Positions 10,955-21,500 of a stretch of DNA of 64,000 bases are shown here, piece by piece (the stretch's first letter is position 1; every line of letters starts with the position of its first letter). The DNA is from Phaseolus vulgaris (taxonomy: Eukaryota; Streptophyta; Magnoliopsida; Fabales; Fabaceae): the NCBI RefSeq assembly GCF_000499845.2, contig NC_023754.2:6712477-6776476 (forward strand). Direction: 5' to 3'. Below the pieces are notes generated by a model that was not told the origin of the DNA, ran no database searches, and saw only the letters and a program-made list of their open reading frames with translations. A program made the translations under genes and the position numbers.

Positions 10955-11732
10955 TGATCCTGCCTGTTGACCGGAACGCTGGAAACTGCCTCGTCAACGG
11001 ATCGACGTGCACACCGCTTCTCACCTCCGTTCCTCTTCGGGATCTACCTCAAGAACCTGCAAAGAAACAGTACGGCGCCGCTGCGGCCGATCGCACTCCA
11101 ACGCTCAAGTCAGTGACGGTATCACCAAATACTAAGAGAACAAGAACCGTGCAAATCCTCTCTCACAGTCAGCTCTATCACTCGCAAGCGTAAAGTGTAT
11201 AAACTGAACGTGCGTACCTCAGAAAGTTTGTTAAGAACTCTTATATACCTGGTAGCTTTCTCTCTCCTGGCAGTTACAGACTTGGACACGTGGCTCGCAT
11301 CCAACTGTACACGTGCCATCATCTGGAGGCTCCCTGACTTGGCGCTGCTTCTACTCTCATTTTGGCTAAGTTACTTATGCATGGTACTGCCCAGTGCATA
11401 GCTAACTTGGGAGTGCGATCTCTACTGGAACTGGCGAGTTAGGGGCCTTCATACACCTTCCCTGTGGTCTCGCCGGCCGCCTTCATAATCTGCTTCTCCT
11501 TCATCTTCGGCGATGTGCTTGCTCTGGCGATCTCCAATGACTAGGTCGCCTGAATCTACATCTGGCGACTTCATCTTTAACCTGGCGATCGCCGATTCTG
11601 GTAGCTGGAAATCGGAACACGCCAATATAACAACTGGCGACTACCTTCCCTTCTGCCAACCTGGCGCCTTGTCAACACGCCTATACTGTAGCAGGATGCC
11701 ACGTCATCACACCCGACCACCAGGGCGGTACA
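10955..11732. mobile_element. Solo Tat-type Gypsy LTR with 5-bp TSD
   Basis: The ends are TGATCCTGCC and GGGCGGTACA (778 bp). It is clearly homologous to the LTR pair at 28293-29080 and 39475-40269, with more divergence than that pair has from each other. The flanks CAACC (10950-10954) and CAACC (11733-11737) are a perfect target duplication. It inserted into exon-like block C of the Helitron-derived region; the paralogous block at 13290-13450 shows the uninterrupted sequence. Confidence 0.93.
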
Positions 11733-12079
11733 CAACCCAAAAGAGAAACTTATTAGCTACAAATCATGGAGAAGAGTGTAATTTTTCAGCGACTCAGTAT
11801 CAGACTTAGAGAATAGGCAACCCTCATATCCTTTAAGTACAAGTAAGCTTTAAGGCTTTTCTTATAAAGTGATATTACAAATCATTATACAAATTACCAA
11901 ATGTATATAATAGCCTTTACCTGCACTTAATTTTTCTTCTAATCAAAACACACTACAATCAGTTGCACAAAGGAAACCATATATGTAGATTCATCTAGAT
12001 GAGGCAAAGTATGCAAGAGACCGAAGGAAGTTTATGCTTCATAAGAAGTCACAAAGGAACGCTACCAAACTTACATGTA

Positions 12080-13006
12080 TAACCTCATATAGAGTTAGCT
12101 CTGATACCACATGATGTGAATGTAACTACAAGATGATTCTTGACATTCTTAGGAACAACTTGAGCTGGATTTGAAAGGCACTTTACTTTAGAATTGGATC
12201 AATGTTCTAAATTCAAGAACTCACCAAAACTAAGCACCAACCAAGACTCATATTGAAGTCCATGTATTGTCAAATTGAATCAAAACAAAAGGAAAGAAGA
12301 ACAAGAATTAAAACTGGACAGAATTAAGAAACTAGCTACTGAACCGAAAAAGAAACAAAGAACAAAGCTGGAAAACAGAATGTAAACGGTAGAAAATGAA
12401 GGAAACACATTAGGAAATGAAACTACCGAATGGAAAATTGAAGAAAGGAAAGAAGACACTTATATGAAGATGCTTGCTGGATTTTGAGGATTGGAAGAAG
12501 CCATTCACGCCACTTGGAACCTTGAACCAAGATAAGTGATGGAGTGTCACCACTTGAAGCTCACCATAGCTCACAAGATAAGGCAAAGAAGAGGAAGACT
12601 CAAAACTCACAAATTCTCTCCCAAATTGAGTATAGTCTCTCTACTATAAAATTCCAATCTGAATTGTACAAGCTAAGCACCTTTATTTATAGCCTAGAGG
12701 TGCTGAAAATGCAAGCTAAATGGCACACAAATGCAATGAAATTCGGTTTGGCACCCCCTAGGCTCCTATCTACACTCCCCCCTAGACTCCCTTACTACTT
12801 ACACCTTTTTATTACATTCACACCCCTATTCTACAAAAGAAATAAGAAGAGCCATTTTATTATACTCTTGTCCCAAAGCTCTTGCCATGCTCCTAGTAAT
12901 TCGTTGGGCTTGGGCCCCTTGTTGGGTTTGGACCCCTTGATGGGCTTGGGCCCCTTGTTGGGCTTGGGCTTCATGGCCTAGAGCATCCTCTACTTGGTTT
13001 CCATCA
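12080..13006 (-). mobile_element. LTR-like repeat with initiator-Met-type primer-binding site
   Basis: The LTR body spans 12112-13006 (TGATGTGAAT ... TTCCATCA). Immediately to its left, on minus, lies TGGTATCAGAGCTAAC (about 12094-12109), a standard tRNA-iMet primer-binding site, so this is a 5' LTR plus a few internal bases of a minus-strand element. A second family member lies inverted at 52866-53864. Near 12900-12975 there are four degenerate copies of a TTGGGCTTGGGCCCC unit. No TSD was found and no protein is encoded. Confidence 0.65.
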
Positions 13007-14283
13007 GTTTATCTTTTTGTAATATAGAATTTAAGTTTATTTTTTATGACTTCATTTATTCATGTATTTCAGATAGAAACGAGAGCAAAGAAAGTTCTCA
13101 CACGAACACAATGTCTTTTGGAGAAGGAAATTTTGTTTTAACAACAGGTATACAAGAATTTGAATATTTCAGGTTTTGGCCTTATATGCTGTTAATTATT
13201 ATAGTTTAGAATGTAAGTTTTATGAATTAACTGCTACCGTATTCAATCTTCAATATAAGAATTAAAAATCTCATGCGTATGCAAATGACAGTTCACCCCA
13301 AAATGCAAGACCTGCCATGGTTGTTACTCCACAATATACAACCCAAAGTAAACACCTAACATTTACAATTGATGGAGAAAATTGTAATTTTTCACATAAT
13401 GCAATATCAGACTTAGAGAACTGGCCACCCTCATGTCCTTTTAATACAGGTTAGTGTTAAGTCCCTTCTTATAAAGAGATATTAAAAATTATTATGTAAA
13501 TTACTGATATTTTATAATATGCTTTACTTGCAGTTAAATTTTCTTCTAATCAAAACACACAACAATCAATTGCACAAAGGAAACCATTATCAGATTTGAA
13601 TTATAGTAAGTGATTTGTTAAGCCTTGAAAATGGATTGATTTGGAAACATATTTATTTGTTAGAGATTTCAATTAATAGTGCAATTGGCATTTGTCATAT
13701 GACAGGTAATCCAGTAGCGTGACATATATCTTCTCTATGTTCCAAAGTTCAAAATTCATCTTTGAAGACATTGTTGAATACATCGAACCAGGCATCAGGA
13801 ATTGATGAAGAACACATAGGTTGCCATTCTATGCCTTGCCATATGATTTTAGTAATTACTTTTTTCTATGCACATAGTCTTCATATCAATAATTTGTGTA
13901 TTACAGGAAGAATTGAACATCTTCAATGTTCTGAAGTTGGACAATATTCTTACTCTGTCTCTCAAAAGAAAGTTAATAAATTTCCTGTGAACATCACGAA
14001 TTCCATTACCAAAACATTACATTATGTTGAATCCTCTTCAAATTTTGAACATGATGGTAACTCATACAAGTTTCTTTAACCTGTTTCCTTTTGATGTATA
14101 CAAAATTGTTATAGTTTTATAAATATGATTCTTATTATTTATCTCAGATGATGTACACAACAGTTTTAGAAGTGAATTATATTCAAAATTTGAATTGCAA
14201 GGTTAACACATTATTATTAATTGGATGATAGTACATTGTAATATAAGTCCTCATTGGATTTAACGTTTTTGTAGTACATTGTT

Positions 14284-14856
14284 TATCATAATTTGTTGAC
14301 TGACATGACGTCTCCTGGGTACTTTGAGTATGGAACAATACTTTGTCCGACAACTGAATCAGTAGAGCAAGTGAATGATTTTATTTTATCTCTGTTAAGT
14401 GTTGAAGAAATAACTTATCTTAGCTCGGACACACCTTGTCAATTAGATGAAAATCAAGCCAATGGTCTTTGTAATGGAACAAGGTTGCAAATTATTGATT
14501 TGAAGAAGAATGTTATTTGTGCAACAGTTCTTACAAGATCAAATATTGGTGATAAAATATTCATTTCACGAATGAATTTGATTCCTTCAGATACAAGTAT
14601 AACATTTAAATTCCAGAGAAGACAATTTCCAGTAGCTTTATGTTTTGGAATGACAATCAATAAAAGTTAAGGTCAATCACTAAGCAAAGTTGGTTTATAT
14701 CTTCCACGTCTAGTTTTCACTAATGGACAATTGTATGTTGCTATTTATAGAGTTACAACGAAAGAAGGGTTGAAAATTCTGATTCTTGATGAAGATGGAA
14801 ATGTAATAAACAGGACAAAAAATGTTGTTAACAATGAAATTTTTGACAATATTTAA
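14284..14856 (+). pseudogene. Helitron (PIF1-like) helicase C-terminus
   Basis: The frame reads MTSPGYFEYGTILCPTTESV, ... NGLCNGTRLQIIDL, ... FKFQRRQFPVALCFGMTINK, then a stop (TAA 14668-14670) where the family has glutamine. It continues in the same frame as GQSLSKVGLYLPR, LYVAIYRVTTKEGLKILILD, to TAA at 14854-14856. These are the last helicase motifs of plant Helitron RepHel proteins: the NGTR segment, the TINKSQGQS motif and the LYVA.SRV motif, here with S changed to Y. The Rep (HUH) domain and the Walker motifs are absent from the window, so this is an internally deleted, non-functional remnant. The 3' CTRR/hairpin end was not identified. Confidence 0.88.
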
Positions 14857-15239
14857 AAGTAATAAAATTATATCATAAACCTGCGTGGTAGCATGATTTA
14901 ATGTGTTGTTAACCAAATTTTGTGTGTGTAGAAACGTGCATTGTTCTTCATAATTTATAATTGAGTTATTAAACTTTTATAATGAATATTTTTAGTCTAA
15001 ATTATATAAATTATTTTATATTTAAACGATTTATTTATTTACATTATATTATAATATAATGTTCATGTGTTATATATTTTAATTTCAATATATTAATTTT
15101 ATTTATTTATTTGTATATACTAATTGTTGGTTATAGACTATTTTTTATACATTAATATTTACATTATAATTAAAATATTTATTAATATATTAATAATAAA
15201 TCTTTCCCAGGTTAAAGATATAGTTTCTTCACATTTGCA
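14857..15239. other. AT-rich intergenic stretch
   Basis: Very AT-rich sequence between the Helitron helicase remnant and the CLT promoter. No gene or clear repeat boundary is visible; a Helitron 3' end is expected here but none is convincing. Confidence 0.4.
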
Positions 15240-15507
15240 CACTTACTCTTTTCTATATATTAGCCACTCACTTCTTTCTATACATACATTAGTCAATACA
15301 AAACGTATTGATGTACAGCGGTACTATTATACAAATACCACCTTTCATTTCCAAAAAATCCTAAAACACAAGATTTTATACAAAAACACAGTTTCCGATT
15401 CCTTTTCTCTGTTCTGAGTTCAGACCAATGTGACTTGCATTCACTCTCTCCCATTCTCTCTCTTCTTTCTCTCTGCACTTCAGATTCTCAAATTACGTCA
15501 CGCAACC
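15240..15507 (+). promoter_or_regulatory. Promoter and 5' leader of the CLT gene
   Basis: A TATA-like CTATATATTAG lies near 15252-15264. The CT-rich leader (CTCTCTCCCATTCTCTCTC, 15443-15470) comes just before the start codon. An in-frame upstream ATG at 15430 would add 26 residues. I chose the ATG at 15508 (context CAACCATGAC) because the residues after it look like a plastid transit peptide. Confidence 0.5.
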
Positions 15508-18500
15508 ATGACGTCACTTTTCCGGCGCTCCCCCGGCGCCGGCTCCACCTTGTCATGCAGCCAAATTCGCCTCCTCTGTCCACCGAGCACCGCCGCGGTT
15601 CGATACGGCTACTCGCCTAGGAGACCGAGAATCGCGCTGCGACTGACGCAGCCGCCGTGTGCGGCGAAGTACGGCAGCGCATGGTCAAGATCGGGATTAG
15701 AAGAGGAGGGAGAGAAGGCGGGACCGCTCTTGTGCGCGGTTGAGGAGTTCCCGGCGGAGAGTGGGCGGAAGAGCGGGAATCGTTCGGCGGAGGTGATTAT
15801 CGCCGCCGCAGTGACGGTGGTTATGGGTGTTGGAAACAGAGTACTGTACAAGCTCGCGTTGGTTCCTCTGAAGAACTACCCGTTCTTCCTGGCTCAGCTT
15901 GCGACCTTCGGGTACTTCATTTTGCTCAATGTTTCTGTTTCTTTGTTCTTGTTGAATTTATTGATTCGGTGCTGAGTTTTTAATTTAATTACGTGTTTGA
16001 TTATTTTTGATTCGGTGTTGAATACATTTTTATTTGTTTTTTAGTGTGTGCTGAATATGCTTTTGGTGTTAAATATATTTAATGGAGCTCTCAAATTTTA
16101 GTTGACAAACAAACAACTCCTTCAATCTTGTTTGTTGACTTATTCGTGATTATTTGTGTTTTTTAATTATTACAATTGCTAACGGTAAACACAGTGCAAT
16201 TATAATTTTAGGTAATATCATAAGGGAAAATTGAAAACTTGAGAGAAATATCGAATAGAAAATGTAACGCCATTCACTGTAAGGACAAATTGGAAGAAGA
16301 AAGGGAGCAAAATTGAATAGTTTATTTCTTTTCTATTTTGGGGGTGAATCTTCTTAATCTTGAGGAGTGAGTTTTAGTTTCTAGTGCTGATATTTGGTAG
16401 AAAAGGGAACTATTTGATGGTGTAAGGTTGGGTAAGAATTCGGAGTCATTCTGTAATTTCTGTTGTTAGATACAAGTGTAAAGCAACGACTTTATGTTTT
16501 GTATGAATTATGAATGAAATAAAATAGAGATAAAAAAAATAGAAAAAAGAAATATAGAAAGAGTATCTGCGATTTTTTTGCCCGATTGTTTGGATTGATG
16601 AAAGAAAATCAAGAATTAAATAACAAATATTTTTGTATTTATTTATTGATAATTTTTATTACATTATTTAAAATTTAAATTAATTATTTATTATTTTTTA
16701 AATTGTTACAAAAAATTATTTACTTATTTTAAAAAATTTGTTATATGGGTATTGATGAACCAATTTCATATGTAGAAGGGCTGATGCAATTTTCACGAGA
16801 CCCATTAAAGTCTTCACATTCCCTTCATTTCAAGGATAAACAACTCTGGAAGTTAATTTCTTCTATCCTACTTATTTCATTCTCTCCTATTTTGACTTAA
16901 AACAAACAATGTGGGCAAAGGAAACATGATATTGATAGGGTATTGGGGAAGTAACCAAGATGTGTTTGATGCGTAGGGAAGTAACCAGGATTAAAATATG
17001 ATGTGACATTTTTAAGTAAATGCCTCTTTATCAGTAAATGCCAATAAGAATTATTTTTAAAATGTTCAAAATTTATGAAGATTAAAATCACCAATCTTTT
17101 TGGAAACCTGGATTAAAAAATATTTTATCCTATTACATGTTCTTCTGCCGCTTATTTATTTAATTTATATTGCTACAATATGGCACCTTGCAATTTGAGA
17201 AAAATTGCTTTTACATTAAGTTTGTCACATTAGTCCTAAAAATAAGAAAATTAAAAATAAGCTCTTAAAAATGTAAATTATCAGTCACTTTATAGCATGT
17301 TTTAGGATCTATGTTTTCTAACAAATTCATGTTCAAAACAAAAACCTTGAATGATGCCGTAGCAAGTACATCTTGCTTCCAGTTGATCCATGTCCAAACA
17401 TGCCATTAGTCCAAAATTTAAAAAGTTCCACGACTTATGATAATATTATATATCTTTAAAGAACTTGTTTTAAATTTCTTTGGTTTTGGAATTAATGTAA
17501 GAACGCATTACACCTTGAGGACCAAAATGGTATTTATCCATATTTTACTCTATTCAATAGTATGGAATGCAGTCTATCTTGAAGGTTGTAGTGTTTACAA
17601 GAGTTATTATAACTAACTCTAATGATATTTTCTTTCTTTCAGATATGTAATTGTATACTTCTCTATCTTGTCTATCCGGTACCGTATGGGCATTGTCACT
17701 GACGAGATGTTATCAATGCCTAAAACTCCATTTATAGTTGTTGGTCTCTTGGAGGCTCTTGGTGCTGCCACAGGAATGGCAGCAGGAGGTAATGTTTGTC
17801 CTAAATTATTTTCCTGTCTCATGTCAAATAATCAAAATTCTTAGGTGCTACATTTTCGGATTGTTTAAGTCGATTCCATCAAATTTCATATTTTCATTTG
17901 TAAACTATAAAAAATATTAAGACCAAGAAAAGAACAGAAAAGAAAAGCAGCTGCAGACATATTGTGAATGACCATAAAATACATTATAATCTTTAACAAC
18001 AGAAATTTATCATAAAATACATTATCTTTACTATCAACAGTTTTGTTTAAAATGCAAATGTTTTTTATGGAGTTTTTATCAATTTTAGTTTTTCTGGATG
18101 AATTAAACACATTAGTTAATATAAGATGTTATATGTTTTGAAGATTCTTGATTTCATTGTTGTTCACATTTTATGTTTTCGTCTTCAAATCTAATTTATG
18201 ATGGATATTTTCCTGCTGCCTTTTCCATATTTTGTAAATATTGTTGGAGATAGGAAGATAAATGTTTGGATTGTACAATTTTGATTAGTTTATAAAATGT
18301 TCATGTCTGAATTTCATTTAATTATTTGTTTCCCTCTATTATATCAGCAATGCTATCTGGAGCATCAATTCCAATTTTGTCTCAGGTAAAAACCATTGGA
18401 AGTCAATGCCCTTTACATTTTATCGCTATAATGAAATATAAAAATTTTGGATTTATTCAGACTTTAGATATAAATGAAAAGTAATTGAAACTGTAAGTAT

Positions 18501-21500
18501 TTCCTTAGTAAAATTTTTCTATTAGATATGTTCATAGAAGTTGATCCACCTAAAGAAGCGCAGTTTATTCCCTTGAATATGTGACATGCTTTATGGGTGG
18601 TCAGAGGTCCCAAGCGTAAACAATTCCCTTGAAAACACGGTGATAGAATGTAACCATCCTTATCTAACCTGTCAAAATTAATAATGTAGTGTATATAGCT
18701 TATTTACCATACATTTTCTAGCTCATCTATTCAACTTGCATTGATTTATCATAAAATGTAAACTAAAGGTGGATAATAAACTTATCTATATTATCTTGCA
18801 GGCTTTTCTTGTGTGGCAAATTCTCCTCTCATTTATTATTCTTGGGAGGCGATATAAACTCAACCAACTACTTGGATGCTTTCTTGTGGCAATTGGTGTA
18901 ATTCTCACTGTAGCAAGGTCAGTCCATGTTAATTTTATAGATGCTAGGTTATGATGGCTCATATTTGACTGCACTCTTGAACCATGAACCTTTAGGCAAA
19001 AGAACCTGGTCTACCATGATATTGAACATGAATCAACATATAAATCTGGATGGTCAAATAATTTCTGCCACAATTAATGGTTACTTATGTTTTGTTTGGT
19101 CAAATTGATTCAAGTTCATCTCTTATATGGCTGTTCAGTATTTCATGTTAATTCACCCTCTCTCAGAGCCTTGCTTTTAACATGTGAGTTTATGGCGGTG
19201 TGGTGTGGATCACAAAAGTAAACTTACTCAATGATTTCAAATTTTATCAATAGATTTCATGCTGAACTTCAAAGTCAAACTTTTGGTATAAATCTATGTG
19301 ATTCCATTAGTTTATTCACTCGTATGGTTTTTAAAACTAAGTCTTAAAAGCAGTTTTATTTAGTATTTTGGCATAGTGTAATTTTTTTTAATAAATCTTG
19401 TTCTTCTGTAATTAGAGCATTGACATAACTTCTTGTAACATCACATATATATGTTGCAATCTTGTGTCTAGGCTTGTGGCTTTCTGGTTTTACACCTTGT
19501 TTACTTATTGTAGTGGATCTGGTGCTGGACATTCATTGAAAGAAGCTGGTATATTTTGGAGTCTTTTAATGATAGTTTCATTTTTATTCCAAGCAGCTGA
19601 TACTGTTCTGAAGGTGGTTGTCTATTTTAATGATTTTTGCATGTTCTGAGATTTTGAATTGTTTCCCTATGGTGACTCATGACCTTTTCATACTTTGTAG
19701 GAAGTAATTTTTTTGAATGCAACTCGAAAACTGAAGGTGTGTACATTGATGAATTCTCTTAATTCATATGTAATGTAAATATGACTTTGGAAATGGAAGG
19801 CATATCACAGGGCCATTTTGGACTAATTGTACTGCTGGTGCACTTGGTAACATAAGAGACATCTGCCTCAAACTTCCATAGAGAAAGAACGATGTTACTA
19901 AATTTAGGTAGAACCTTCACAAAAATAGCTGAAAATTATTTGACAAATTTTTTAAAACTTCTTACAAATCAGAAGTCACTATACTATTACTCATGGCTGA
20001 TAGACTCATTTATATTGTGAAGTCAAACAATAAACCCTTTTGTCATTCAAGGTTCTGAAGTAAAAATCATCCCTTTTTGTATGTTTGTTAGTTATTGTTG
20101 TTACACTTTCTGATATGATAATATTGTAATCAATATCCAATGTTTTCTGAAACAGGGGGGTTCTCTGGATATGTTTGTTGTTAATTCATTCGGATCTGCA
20201 TTCCAGGTGCATTGCAATTGTCATGAAATTTGCATTTTTTTTATTTAGAACATAAATAAAATGGATGCCTAAATGCATGATGCAATGCGGACTGTAGGCA
20301 CTGTTCATATGCCTTCTCCTCCCCTTCTTATCAAAATTATGGGGCATCCCCTTTAGTCAACTTCCAAACTATCTTAAAGATGGTGCTGCCTGCTTTCTGA
20401 ATGTTGGGACACTGTCTAGAGGTAAGCAGTTATGTTCTCTTCTCCATATTGTCATTTCTTACAGAAGGCGATAACCAAAAGACTGTCTTTTGGTTATCAA
20501 ATGGTGTTATCTTAGAGTCAAAGTTCATCAATAATATTTATTACCTTGATCTACCCTCAAGTCACGAGGAAAGGTTATTTTACATGTAAAATAATTCAAG
20601 TACATAAAATGGCTGAATGAGAACCCCACATATGAAAATAAAATAGAAATAGAAATCTTACTGAGCCAAAAAGTCAGTTTTCCCCTTCAAATATTATCTT
20701 TTCGTTTTCATAATTTTTTCATCTGTTACTGAATGCGAAATTCTTAAGCAAAACCTAGAGTTGTGGTAGTTTGCATGCATTTTGCTGATCATATAGTCCT
20801 TGTGGGAGAATGGTGAGAGAGAATAAATGGTAAACTAGACTTGTGGAGAGAATCTTTGAAGCTACATGGTTTCTGTTCAAGTAGATGTAAGACAAAGTAC
20901 ATGGATTGTAAATTTGATGTGCTGACGTTGAGTTACGGTTGAAAATTAGAGAATTGGATAGTATACCATACCACAAGTTGCACAATTTAGATGTTTTGCA
21001 TCTCTCTTATAAAGTAATATGGAGGACTGCTTCAAGGATTATTTGCGATAAAAATGTGTTGCTCAAACTCTGAAGGAAAATTTTATTGCACAGCCAAGAG
21101 CTAATGATGAGGGCGTTGCAGTGGATGAGTAGACACACAAGAGCAAAAAATAAGATTGGGAATGATTCGAATGAAGGTATTAGAGTTTAGAAGAAAAGTA
21201 GGAGAGACACATACCTAAGAGGTATGGCCATGAGAAGAAGAAATATAGAAAGAAGCCCAAATAAGAAGAGTTGATCAAATGGAGAATAGTCCAATAACTA
21301 AAGGTAAAGGAAAACCAAAAGAGCTAATTGAAACAATTAAAAGAATTATAATTTATATGCATTTCCATAGATTTGGCTTTTGATAGTATGTAATGGCATC
21401 ATTTGATCTATGTAGCAAAATCCACCTAGGAAAAGGCTTCTGTTGTAACTTGAAACATGTAAATAAGCACAATATTTCAAATTATGTTTTCTCCTTTTCT

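Larger units (their letters stand above)
10254..14150 (+). pseudogene. Helitron-associated multi-exon region with duplicated exon modules
   Basis: Short exon-like blocks with plausible AG/GT borders occur in order. Module A (about 10270-10400) encodes DESKLARNRRKIILQNK and ends at ACAACAG/GTAGTA. B (about 10580-10785) starts ATATGAGTG and ends TTTCAG/GTTTGG. C starts at about 10884 and is interrupted by a solo LTR. D is near 11940-11985. The same order recurs: A' near 11990-12075 (DEAKYARDRRKFMLHKK), B' near 13075-13148, C' near 13290-13450 (DGENCNFSHNAISDLENWP) and D' near 13535-13600. A further block at 13905-14055 contains QCSEVGQYSYSVSQKK. The placement upstream of a Helitron helicase C-terminus suggests the N-terminal part of a Helitron gene, or captured host exons; I do not recognise the protein with certainty. 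Confidence 0.5.

Noticed and set aside
11195..11401. A 68-codon ORF (MYKLNVRTSES...) that recurs in the LTRs at 28525 and 39714
   Set aside because: It recurs only because the three LTRs are homologous; changes between copies show no codon bias and LTRs do not normally encode proteins.
12544..12981. 145-codon plus-strand ORF
   Set aside because: Lies wholly in the LTR-like repeat and is not conserved in the other copy at 52866-53864.
14857..14960. Helitron 3' terminus (hairpin plus CTRR)
   Set aside because: CCTGCGTGGTAGCATG gives only a weak stem and no CTRR/T border follows at the right distance.
15430..15507. Upstream in-frame ATG of CLT as the true start
   Set aside because: It would place a hydrophobic CT-encoded stretch (HSLPFSLFFLSA) before a typical transit peptide; that DNA looks like leader. 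Not excluded.
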